A stretch of 64,000 nt of DNA. Source: Rhodococcus sp. 105337 (lineage in GTDB: Bacteria; Actinomycetota; Actinomycetes; Mycobacteriales; Mycobacteriaceae). Every line of letters begins with the position of its first letter. Positions within the stretch are counted from its first letter, which is position 1. A program made the position numbers and the translations under genes. The DNA is taken from positions 558,001 through 622,000 of the forward strand of contig NZ_JABAGQ010000001.1 in assembly GCF_012844225.1 (NCBI RefSeq), in the 5' to 3' direction. The notes under the pieces are model-generated. The model made no database searches, was not told the DNA's origin, and saw nothing but the letters and a program-made list of their open reading frames with translations. This document shows positions 54,863-62,427 of the stretch, in pieces.

Positions 54863-56401
54863 ATGTCTTCCCTCTCGGGCATCACGCTGTCCGGCCTCAC
54901 GTACGACCATCCCGACGGCACCCGCGTCTTCGAGAACCTCGACGCGACTTTCACACTCGGGCGAACCGGTCTCGTCGGGCGCAACGGAACCGGGAAAAGC
55001 ACACTTCTCCGTCTCGTCGCCGGGCACCTCCGGCCGCGGAGCGGTGCGCTGACCGTCCGGGGCCGAGTCGCCTTTCTCCAGCAGGACGTCACGCTCGATC
55101 CGTCGGTAACCGTCGCGGCGGTACTCGGGTTGGACGAGATTCGAAGGGCCCTGCGGCGAATCGAATCCGGCGTCGGAGACGCCGGCGATTTCGGCATCGT
55201 GGGCGACCGCTGGGACATCGAGGAGCGCGCGCTCGCACTCGTGCACCGGCTCGGTCTGGAACGAATCGTGCACGACGAAGGCGACTTCGACCGCACCGTG
55301 GGTGGCCTCTCCGGGGGAGAAACGATGCTGCTCGCCTTCACGGCACGGTTGCTCGACGAACCGGACGTGCTGTTGCTCGACGAACCCACCAACAATCTCG
55401 ACGCGGAGGGACGCGCGCGACTGCAGGAGGCCCTCGACCGTTTCGCCGGCACCGTCGTCGTCGCCGGTCACGACCGCGACCTCCTCGACCGGATGGACAC
55501 GATCGCCGAACTCCGCGACGGGCAACTCCGGCTGTTCGGTTGCCGATACAGCGAATACGAGCAGATCGTCGCTGCGGAACAGGAGGCGGCACGTGCCGCC
55601 GTGCGCGACGCGCGCAACGACGTCCGGCGTCAAACACGAGATCTCGCAACCGCGCAGGCGACCCTCGCGCAACGACAACGGTACGGACGCAAGATGTTCG
55701 AGCAGAAACGCGAACCGAAGATCGTCATGGGTGCGCGTAAACGGCAGGCTCAGGAATCGGCGGGACGGTACCGCCGTGAACACGAGGCGAATCTCGACTC
55801 CGCGCGAGCGCACCTCGCACACGCGCAGGACGCCGTGCGCGACGACCGGGAGATTCGTGTCGACCTTCCGGAAACCACCGTGCATCCGGGTAGTCGCGTG
55901 GCGGAAGGGCCACTCGAGATCGTCGGACCGGAACGTATCGCTCTCGGCGGCCCCAACGGTTCCGGCAAGACGACACTGCTCGACCGCATCGTCGAGGCCG
56001 GCCCTCTTGTGCCGTTCGCGCTGCTCCCCCAGCGACTCGACATCTTCGACGACACGCTGTCGGTGGTGGAGAACGCAGAACAGCGGGCGCCTCATCTGCC
56101 ACCACAGGAGATCAGGGCGCGACTGGCCCGGTTCCTGTTCCGGGGCAGCGACGGCGACGTGCCGGTCGGTGCGCTGTCGGGCGGAGAACGGCTGCGGGCC
56201 GCATTCGCGATCGTCCTCGCGGCAGATCCGCCGCCCCGCCTGCTGCTGCTCGACGAGCCGACCAACAACCTGGATCTGCCGAGCCTCGATCATCTGACGC
56301 AGGCGCTGCACGGATTCGCGGGCGCACTCGTGGTCGTCTCGCACGACAAGCGGTTCCTCGACGACATCGGGATCACCCGGTCGGTCACACTGGGCACATG
56401 A
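54863..56401 (+). CDS. ABC-F family ATPase
   Basis: A 512-residue soluble protein with two ABC domains and no membrane part, the ABC-F form that acts at the ribosome. ABC1 has GRNGTGKSTLL, GGLSGGETML and LLLDEPTNNLD. A charged linker (~230-320, rich in Arg, Ala and Gln) follows; this is the P-site tRNA interaction motif region. ABC2 has GPNGSGKTTLL, GALSGGERLR and LLLDEPTNNLD. Both catalytic Glu residues are present. CAGGAG before the ATG at 54863 sets the start. It may be a translation factor or an antibiotic-resistance (ribosome-protection) type; sequence alone does not decide. It is coupled by ATGA overlap to the hydrolase gene. Confidence 0.88.
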   Translation: MSSLSGITLSGLTYDHPDGTRVFENLDATFTLGRTGLVGRNGTGKSTLLRLVAGHLRPRSGALTVRGRVAFLQQDVTLDPSVTVAAVLGLDEIRRALRRIESGVGDAGDFGIVGDRWDIEERALALVHRLGLERIVHDEGDFDRTVGGLSGGETMLLAFTARLLDEPDVLLLDEPTNNLDAEGRARLQEALDRFAGTVVVAGHDRDLLDRMDTIAELRDGQLRLFGCRYSEYEQIVAAEQEAARAAVRDARNDVRRQTRDLATAQATLAQRQRYGRKMFEQKREPKIVMGARKRQAQESAGRYRREHEANLDSARAHLAHAQDAVRDDREIRVDLPETTVHPGSRVAEGPLEIVGPERIALGGPNGSGKTTLLDRIVEAGPLVPFALLPQRLDIFDDTLSVVENAEQRAPHLPPQEIRARLARFLFRGSDGDVPVGALSGGERLRAAFAIVLAADPPPRLLLLDEPTNNLDLPSLDHLTQALHGFAGALVVVSHDKRFLDDIGITRSVTLGT

Positions 56402-57207
56402 GTGTCACGACCAACCCCGCCGACGGAATCCGTCTCTCGTACTCCATTGCCGGCTCGGACGAGAAGAACGCTCCCGATGTGATGCTCGTGCACGGGAGCG
56501 CGCTGTCCTCCTCGGTGTGGCGAGGTTTCGGCTACGTGCGCGCGCTCGGCGACCGGTACCGCCTGATCCTTCCGGACCTGCGTGGACACGGCCGCAGCGA
56601 CACCCCGCACGAGCCCGACGCGTACGCGATGGATCGCATCGTCGGTGATCTGCTGGCCGTGCTCGACGCCGCGGACGTCGAGCGCGTGCACTACGTCGGG
56701 TACTCGTTCGGCGCGAGGGCGGGGCTGGCGCTGGCCCTGGCCGCTCCGGACCGGGTCGCCGGCCTGGTCCTGCTCGGCGGCAGCGCACGACCACAGCGCG
56801 GGGCGATGGACGCGATGTTCTTTCGCGGCTGCGTCGACGTGCTCGAGCGCGACGGCATGGAGGGTTTCGTCCGCGAGTGGGAACGACAGCGGCAGGAACC
56901 GGTGGACGCGGCCACGCGGGCGGCGTTCCTCGCGAACGACCCACTCGCGCTGGCCGCGTACTTCCGGCGCTCCGACCTCGAGCCCGGGATCGACGACGAG
57001 GCCCTCGCGGCACTCGATGTTCCGACGATCGCGGTCGCCGGGTCCGAGGACCACATGCGCGTGGACGACACCCGCGCGATATCGCGCTCGATCCCGGGCG
57101 CGCGTCTGGCCGTGCTGCGTGGGTTCGACCACGCGACGACGGTGGCGGCGCTACCGGAGGTTCTCTCCGTCATCGAGCCGTTTCTCGAGGCCCGGACCGT
57201 GCGCTGA
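56398..57207 (+). CDS. alpha/beta hydrolase
   Basis: A 269-residue cytoplasmic alpha/beta-fold hydrolase. The oxyanion-loop motif is MLVHGSALSSSVW, the nucleophile elbow GYSFGARAG gives Ser103, the acid lies in AGSEDHMR, and the histidine in RGFDHATT. The substrate is unknown; esterase, lactonase or haloperoxidase-like activities are common in this group. The start overlaps the ABC-F stop by 4 bp, so the two are translated together. That pairing is unusual and could mean a two-part tolerance function. A hairpin terminator covers its last codons. Confidence 0.85.
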   Translation: MSVTTNPADGIRLSYSIAGSDEKNAPDVMLVHGSALSSSVWRGFGYVRALGDRYRLILPDLRGHGRSDTPHEPDAYAMDRIVGDLLAVLDAADVERVHYVGYSFGARAGLALALAAPDRVAGLVLLGGSARPQRGAMDAMFFRGCVDVLERDGMEGFVREWERQRQEPVDAATRAAFLANDPLALAAYFRRSDLEPGIDDEALAALDVPTIAVAGSEDHMRVDDTRAISRSIPGARLAVLRGFDHATTVAALPEVLSVIEPFLEARTVR

Positions 57208-57217
57208 CCGGGCCTCG
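57186..57217. terminator. bidirectional hairpin terminator over a stop codon
   Basis: CGAGGCCCGG (57186-57195) and CCGGGCCTCG (57208-57217), a perfect 10-bp stem. The hydrolase TGA stop lies in the loop. It separates the hydrolase from the convergent TetR gene. Confidence 0.75.
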
Positions 57218-57220
57218 CGC

Positions 57221-57874
57221 TCAGCTCACGGCTGCGGGACGACGGGCAGCCATTGCTTCGCAGATGAGCGCCTTGACCGCGCGTTTCATCACTTCGACGG
57301 CGTCGGGCACGGGTAGACGCAGCACGTCGCGGAGCGAAACCCACATCGGCCACGTCGTGCTGATCGCGATCGAACTCTCGATCTGGCAGCGCACTTCGCT
57401 TCCCACACCGTCGAGTTCCCGCGCGAACAACACTTGCGCTTCGAACGCCGCCCGCTCGAAGTAGCGCAGACGATTGTGCTGGAGTTCCCGCGAGAACGGC
57501 GCCCGAATCTCCGACGATCGGGCGAACGGCGCAATGAATTCGAGCAGTTCGGCCCGCTGGCGGCAATACGCATCGATCCGCTCGGAGAGTGGCAACGACG
57601 GATCCACGGGCTCGTACGCGTCGTCCTGGCGGCGTAAGAGTTCGGCGCCGGTCGCCTCGAACAGCTTCTCGAGATCTCCGAAATGACCCCACAGGGACCG
57701 CAACGACACACCTGCGCGCGCCGCGATCTGCGCTCCTGTGGGTTTGAGTTCACCGGCACGGATCAGCGCAATATGCGCGTCGATCACGGCCTGCCGCGTG
57801 CGTTCGGCACGTGCCGACCGCCCGTCGACATGGCCTGGTGGCCTGATTCCGGTGTCCATATCGTACGCGTACAT
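57221..57874 (-). CDS. TetR-family transcriptional regulator
   Basis: A 217-residue regulator. The helix-turn-helix lies at residues ~25-70 (ERTRQAVIDAHIALIRAGELKPT then AQIAARAGVSLRSLWGHFGDLEKLF). The helical C-terminal ligand domain has no recognised ligand signature. It lies 138 bp downstream of the acyl-CoA dehydrogenase on the same strand, so it may regulate that gene, or the convergent ABC-F/hydrolase pair. Starts at 57874 (ATG) and a few codons later (MDTGIRPPGH) are both possible. Confidence 0.82.
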   Translation of the reverse strand: MYAYDMDTGIRPPGHVDGRSARAERTRQAVIDAHIALIRAGELKPTGAQIAARAGVSLRSLWGHFGDLEKLFEATGAELLRRQDDAYEPVDPSLPLSERIDAYCRQRAELLEFIAPFARSSEIRAPFSRELQHNRLRYFERAAFEAQVLFARELDGVGSEVRCQIESSIAISTTWPMWVSLRDVLRLPVPDAVEVMKRAVKALICEAMAARRPAAVS

Positions 57875-58012
57875 CGCTCCCCCGATTTCCGCTCGATAAC
57901 TATGTACCGGCCACTCCCCTCGTCGGTGGCCGGATTGTTGTCGTGCCGAGAATAGACGACACGCCGGGCGAATTTGAGAATGCCCGACGTGCCGTAGTCG
58001 AAAACCAGCGAA

Positions 58013-59236
58013 TTACCTGGAAAGCAATCCCTTCGCGATGTGCGTCACCTGAATCTCGTTGCTCCCCGCGTAGATCATCAGTGATTTCGCATCGCGAGCG
58101 AGCTGCTCCACGCGGTACTCGGCCATATAGCCGTTTCCGCCGAACAACTGCACCGCCTCCATCGCGACATCGGTCGCGGCACGCGACGAGTACAGCTTCA
58201 TCGCCGATGCCTCGGACAGGCTCACAGGTTTCCCGGCCTCTGCGCGTTCGATGGCACTGAACACCATGTTCTGCACGTTCACCCGCGCGATCTCCATCTC
58301 CGCGAGCTTGAGCTGGATCAGCTGGAACCGGCCGATTTCGCTGCCCCAGAGCTTGCGGGACTTGGAGTACTCGACACACAGCTTCAGGCACTGCTCGATG
58401 ATGCCCAGCGACAGGTACGCGATCCCGATGCGTTCTGCCGCGAACGATTCCTTCGCGCTATCCTTGCCGTCGCTCTTGCCGCTGTCCTCGGTCTCCCCGA
58501 GGAGTCGATCCCGGGTGATGCGCACATTGTCGAAGAACAATTCGCCGGTGGGCGAGGAGTTCATGCCCATCTTCTTGAACGGCGGACTCTGGGTGAGCCC
58601 CTCCATTCCCTTGTCGAGCACGAACGCCAGTACTTTGCGATCGCGCCGGTCGACGGAGGCGTTCCCTTCGTCGAGCTTCGCGTAGACGATGATGACGTCG
58701 GCGTACGGCCCGTTGGTGATGAACGTCTTCTGCCCGTTGAGGATGTAGTCGTCACCGTCCCGGCGGACCGTGGTCTTCATTCCGCCGAAGGCGTCCGACC
58801 CGGAATCGGGTTCGGTGATCGCCCACGCGCCGACCTTCTCGAAGGTCACGAGTTCGGGCAGCCACCGCTTCTTCTGTGCGAGTGTTCCGCGGCTGCGGAT
58901 CGTGCCGGCCGTGAGCCCCAGGCTGACGCCGAGGGACGCCACGAGCCCCAGGCTGACCCCCGCGATCTCGATGTTGAGCAATGCCGCCATTCCGGGAGAA
59001 CCGCCCATGCCGCCCGAACCGGATGACTTCTCACCCGATTCTTCCTTCGCGAGTGCCCGTTCGAGCGATTCCCGAGCCATCTCGTCGATGCCGAACGTCG
59101 AGTACAACTTGCGAATGATGTCGTAGGGCGGCAACTCACCCGACTCGAGCCTGTCGACATGCGGACGGAGTTCCTTCTCGATGAATCCGCGCAGTGCATC
59201 GCGGAACATGAGGTCTGTATCTGACCACTCGTACAT
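58013..59236 (-). CDS. acyl-CoA dehydrogenase
   Basis: A 407-residue FAD-dependent acyl-CoA dehydrogenase. It shows AWAITEPDSGSDAFGGMKTT, LNGQKTFITNGPYADV, LFFDNVRITRDRLLGE and the C-terminal LFGGNGYMAEYRVEQLARDAKSLMIYAGSNEIQ. The base in the Y-x-G-(T/S)-NEIQ region has Ala where many family members have Glu (IYAGSNEIQ), so the catalytic base is probably the Glu at the IVD-type position; this needs a structure alignment. A Gly/Ser-rich insertion (EKSSGSGGMGGSPGM) near residue 70 is unusual. The ATG at 59236 is two bases after GGAG, and TATATT lies seven bases upstream, so a leaderless message is possible. A KstR-like box overlaps this region. Confidence 0.85.
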   Translation of the reverse strand: MYEWSDTDLMFRDALRGFIEKELRPHVDRLESGELPPYDIIRKLYSTFGIDEMARESLERALAKEESGEKSSGSGGMGGSPGMAALLNIEIAGVSLGLVASLGVSLGLTAGTIRSRGTLAQKKRWLPELVTFEKVGAWAITEPDSGSDAFGGMKTTVRRDGDDYILNGQKTFITNGPYADVIIVYAKLDEGNASVDRRDRKVLAFVLDKGMEGLTQSPPFKKMGMNSSPTGELFFDNVRITRDRLLGETEDSGKSDGKDSAKESFAAERIGIAYLSLGIIEQCLKLCVEYSKSRKLWGSEIGRFQLIQLKLAEMEIARVNVQNMVFSAIERAEAGKPVSLSEASAMKLYSSRAATDVAMEAVQLFGGNGYMAEYRVEQLARDAKSLMIYAGSNEIQVTHIAKGLLSR

Positions 59237-59246
59237 CTCCGAAATA

Positions 59247-59260
59247 TAGAACACGTTCCG
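59247..59260. promoter_or_regulatory. weak KstR-like box
   Basis: TAGAACACGTTCCG matches TnnAACnnGTTnnA except for the last base (G for A). It lies 11-24 bp before the acyl-CoA dehydrogenase start, overlapping the expected promoter. Confidence 0.4.
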
Positions 59261-59368
59261 GTTTCTGTATATGCTCCGCATCGTCGGCAGCCTCTCCGAA
59301 ACCCACCCGGACGGCGGGTAGCCGGGGTTACTGTTTCGTCCCGAACACGCTGCCGGGGAGGTCTCGAA

Positions 59369-60406
59369 GTGGATGTCGTGGCACTTCACATGAGCGACGG
59401 ATTGATCGATCCGCGCGCCTCCGTCTTGTTCTATGTCGTGGCAGCGATCGGTGTGTGCCTTGCCGCCTGGTGCGCGCGCAGCGATCTCCACGTGCGGACA
59501 GTGCCCTTCGCCGCGCTGGTCACGGCGCTGATCTTCGGTCTGCACACGGTTGCCGTCCCGATCCTGCCCGGCGTGAGCGGGTACGTCGTCGGGGCGGCGA
59601 TCGCCGCCATCCTGCTCGGCCCCTTCGTCGGCGCCCTGAGTATGGCCATCGTGCTCACCGTGCAGGCGTTCGTCTTCGCGGACGGTGGGCTTTCCGCACT
59701 CGGTGCGAACGTCACCAACATGGCGCTCGCCGCGGTCGCCGCCGGATTCGTGGTCGCGGTGGCCGCGCGGGCACTTCTTGTGCGTCGCGAGGTCCGGTCG
59801 CCGCTCCTGACGCCGGCGCTCGTCTCGCTCGCCGCAGGATTCGTCTCCGTGTTCGCCGCGACCGCAAGTTTCGTCGTCGAATACGCACTCGGAGGAGCCA
59901 CCGCCACGCCCGTGGAGAACATGGCGTATCTGTTTGCGGTGCACATCCCGGTCGCGCTCGTCGACGGACTGGTGACTGCCCTCGTGGTCGTCGCCGTGGC
60001 CCTGGTCCACCCGGCTTCCGTCTTCCTGTTGCGAGAGCAGTCCCTGGCGGCCCGCCCCGTCGCACATCCGCGCGGGGTATTGCTCGCCGGGCTGGCGTTC
60101 GCGGCACTGGTGATCGCGGGCCTCGTCTCCCCGCTCGGTTCGTCCGGACCCGATGCCCTGGAAGCGGCGACTCTGCGGGGGTGCACGCGGGGTCCGGACA
60201 CCGATACCGGCGAATGCATGGCACGCCGCGTCGAAGAACACCGCTTCGCCGGGAGTGCGCTCGCCGGGTACACGGTGGGCGATCGGCCCGGATCCGCCGG
60301 CGTCGCGGCAGCGATCGGGACTCTGGGCACCTTCGTCGTCGCGGGTGTCTGTTTCCGGGTCCTCGCACCGCGGGAGGAAAAGCGCACCATGGCAAGTGCT
60401 ACGTGA
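59369..60406 (+). CDS. CbiM/NikM-like ECF permease fused to CbiN/PDGLE-like segment, solitary
   Basis: A 345-residue membrane protein. Residues ~7-215 resemble the CbiM/NikM cobalt/nickel-binding component (HMSDGLIDPRASVLFYVVAA, HTVAVPILPGVSGYVVGAA, GANVTNMALAAVAAGF). The C-terminal third (SSGPDALEAATL, and LAGYTVGDRPGSAGVAAAIGTLGTF) resembles the CbiN/PDGLE partner fused behind it. Such proteins import Ni or Co with CbiQ and the ATPase CbiO, but neither gene is next to it. Canonical CbiM starts Met-His, with that His binding metal. Here the ribosome-binding site GGGAGG points to GTG 59369, placing the His at residue 7. No cobalamin riboswitch was found upstream. Confidence 0.75.
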   Translation: MDVVALHMSDGLIDPRASVLFYVVAAIGVCLAAWCARSDLHVRTVPFAALVTALIFGLHTVAVPILPGVSGYVVGAAIAAILLGPFVGALSMAIVLTVQAFVFADGGLSALGANVTNMALAAVAAGFVVAVAARALLVRREVRSPLLTPALVSLAAGFVSVFAATASFVVEYALGGATATPVENMAYLFAVHIPVALVDGLVTALVVVAVALVHPASVFLLREQSLAARPVAHPRGVLLAGLAFAALVIAGLVSPLGSSGPDALEAATLRGCTRGPDTDTGECMARRVEEHRFAGSALAGYTVGDRPGSAGVAAAIGTLGTFVVAGVCFRVLAPREEKRTMASAT

Positions 60407-60416
60407 GCGACTGCCT

Positions 60417-60890
60417 CTACCCGGGTTCCGGGGTCAACACGAACACAGGCAGCGTTCGGTCGGTCCGGCGCGCGTACAGGTCGTAATTCGGCCACGTCTC
60501 CAGCAACACCGCCCACAACCGTTCGCGCTCTTCACCTTCGGCGACCCGCACCGACACCGGAGTCCGGTGACCCTCGAACAGCACGACCGCCTCGTCTGCC
60601 TCGCTCAGATTCAGTGCCCAGACCGGAGGTTTGGGATGGCCCCAGTTCGATCCGACGACGAGCCAGCCGCCGTCGTGCGGCACACACAGCAGCGGAGTGG
60701 TGTGTGGCTCACCGGTTTTCCGTCCACGCACCGTCAGCGCCAGCGACGGCAAGTCCGCGATCTTCAGGAGCGTGAGCTTTCCGCGAGTGACGCGCTGAAT
60801 CGTCTTGTCCACGGCAATGATCGGGCGCGAGTAGCGGGGAAGCCACGGCAGCGCCCCGATCCGGATGGCGACCGGACGGAGGGGGTTCAC
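60417..60890 (-). CDS. deazaflavin (F420)-dependent nitroreductase-family protein, Ddn-like
   Basis: A 157-residue split-barrel protein of the F420H2-dependent reductase (DUF385/Ddn) family. Markers are LTVRGRKTGEPHTTPLLCVPHDGGWLVVGSNWGHPKPPVWALNL, of which the RGRKTG and SNWG parts line the cofactor site. It would reduce quinones or other acceptors with F420H2. It is the last gene of a minus-strand operon, four bases after the alpha/beta hydrolase stop. The substrate is not known. Actinobacteria of this group make F420. Confidence 0.85.
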   Translation of the reverse strand: MNPLRPVAIRIGALPWLPRYSRPIIAVDKTIQRVTRGKLTLLKIADLPSLALTVRGRKTGEPHTTPLLCVPHDGGWLVVGSNWGHPKPPVWALNLSEADEAVVLFEGHRTPVSVRVAEGEERERLWAVLLETWPNYDLYARRTDRTLPVFVLTPEPG

Positions 60891-60894
60891 GGCG

Positions 60895-61767
60895 CTACCT
60901 TTCCCAGGCGGCCAGCACGGTGCGTGCGGCGGTGACGACGGCCAGTGGCTGATCGATCATGGGATGGTGGCCCGCCGCAGGAAGTTCCACCATGAGAGTG
61001 TCCGGGCCGAGGTGCCGGTGGATCTTCGCGGCGAGCGCGTCGTCGACGATGCCCCGCTCGCTCCGGAAATAGGCCAGCCGGGATCGGGGCGCCATGTTCT
61101 CGAGGCTGCCGCGTCCCTCGCGACCCATCCGGAGATTGTCGAACTTCCACGACCACCCGCCTTCGACCTGCTTCAAGGATTCGCGCGCGATGTGCGCCAG
61201 GACGTACGGCTCGGCCGTGTCCTGCGGTGGGACGAGGCGGAACCGCGCCACCGCCGCCTCCACCGACGGATACACCTTCGGCGGACCGGCATTCGCGGCG
61301 ATCTTGGCTCGCATCTCGAGTTCTTCGGGAGTCATATCGCGGATCGGGGAATCGAGGATGATCACACCGTCGAGCCGGTCGCCGTGGAAATGTGCGGTCG
61401 CGAAGGACACGATCCCGCCCATGCTGTGCCCGAGCAACACCGGACGCCCGGTTATCCCCCCTGCTGCCGCTGCGGCAAGCACCTCTGCGGACCACGCCTC
61501 CAGAGAGTAGTGCTCACGGTGCATGCTGTCCCCGTGTCCGCTCAGATCGAGCGCGACCACTCGGCGGCCCCGGGCCAGTTGCGGTCCGATGTGGTCCCAC
61601 CAGCCGGAATGCGCCATGCCGCCGTGCACGAGCACCACACCGCGGCTCCCCGCTTCACCCCACGCGCGATAGGCGATGGTCGCACCGTCGACATCGACGG
61701 TGCCCTTGTCGACGGGTGTCGCGAGAGCGTCGACAAACCAACCGGGAGCAGCTTCGTTATCGATCAT
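60895..61767 (-). CDS. alpha/beta hydrolase
   Basis: A 290-residue alpha/beta-fold hydrolase. It shows VVLVHGGMAHSGWWDHIG (oxyanion region), LLGHSMGGIVSFATA with the nucleophile Ser, and AAGHHPMIDQP with the catalytic His. The acid is likely the Asp in the LGPDTLMVEL region. It resembles epoxide-hydrolase/esterase-like proteins; the substrate is unknown. Its start overlaps the end of the upstream TetR gene by 11 bp, and the Ddn-like gene follows four bases later, so all are one operon. Confidence 0.85.
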   Translation of the reverse strand: MIDNEAAPGWFVDALATPVDKGTVDVDGATIAYRAWGEAGSRGVVLVHGGMAHSGWWDHIGPQLARGRRVVALDLSGHGDSMHREHYSLEAWSAEVLAAAAAGGITGRPVLLGHSMGGIVSFATAHFHGDRLDGVIILDSPIRDMTPEELEMRAKIAANAGPPKVYPSVEAAVARFRLVPPQDTAEPYVLAHIARESLKQVEGGWSWKFDNLRMGREGRGSLENMAPRSRLAYFRSERGIVDDALAAKIHRHLGPDTLMVELPAAGHHPMIDQPLAVVTAARTVLAAWER

Positions 61768-62425
61768 CGTCCGAACCTATGCGAGATGTGACACCGGTGA
61801 GCATTCGGGCCAGCATTTCGATTCGCGGATCCTCCAGTTCGGGCTGGGGATGCACGATCGACGACACCGCCTCGCCGTCGAACATGTGCACGAGCGAGAA
61901 CAGGACCAGATCGAACTGTGCGGGCGGCAACCGATCTGCGACCGGCAGCGACCTGCCGAACTCGGCGATCTGCGCGTGGTAGCGGGCGGCCATCGGCGAC
62001 AGGTGATCACGCAGTGCCGGATCGGTACGGGCCGCGCCGAGAAGTTCGTACCACGCCGCATTCATCGGCGCCCGACATGCGCTGCGCAACAACAGCAGGC
62101 AGGTCCGCACCACGTCGACGGTGGCATCGGCACCGCTGCGCTCCTCGAGGCGTCTGAGCACCGCGAGCCCCGCCCGGAAGTTCACGAACTGACGTTCGCT
62201 CACCTCTTCGGCGGCCGCGACCATCAGGTCGAGCCGCGTGGGGAAGTGCCGGAAAACCCCGCCCGAGGACACTCCCGAACGACGGCACACCTCCCCGATG
62301 GTCGTGGAGGTGTAGCCGCGTTCGGCGAGTGAGGCGATCGTCGCGTCGAGGATCCGGCCGATCGTTTCCTCGCGTCGTTCCTTCTGGGTGCGCCGGGGCA
62401 GACGCTCGCCGTGCAGGACGGGCAC
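61757..62425 (-). CDS. TetR-family transcriptional regulator
   Basis: A 222-residue regulator with its helix-turn-helix at residues ~18-65 (RREETIGRILDATIASLAERG, TTIGEVCRRSGVSSGGVFRHFPTRLDL). The C-terminal domain resembles that of regulators paired with amidohydrolase or hydrolase genes. The start is GTG at 62425, only two bases after the end of the deacylase gene, and the stop lies inside the hydrolase start. It is therefore embedded in the operon it probably controls. The ligand is unknown. Confidence 0.85.
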   Translation of the reverse strand: MPVLHGERLPRRTQKERREETIGRILDATIASLAERGYTSTTIGEVCRRSGVSSGGVFRHFPTRLDLMVAAAEEVSERQFVNFRAGLAVLRRLEERSGADATVDVVRTCLLLLRSACRAPMNAAWYELLGAARTDPALRDHLSPMAARYHAQIAEFGRSLPVADRLPPAQFDLVLFSLVHMFDGEAVSSIVHPQPELEDPRIEMLARMLTGVTSRIGSDDDR

Positions 62426-62427
62426 TC

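Noticed and set aside
59261-59368. Cobalamin riboswitch upstream of the CbiM-like gene
   Set aside because: The 108-bp region lacks a GCCACTG-type B12 box and is too short for the conserved fold.
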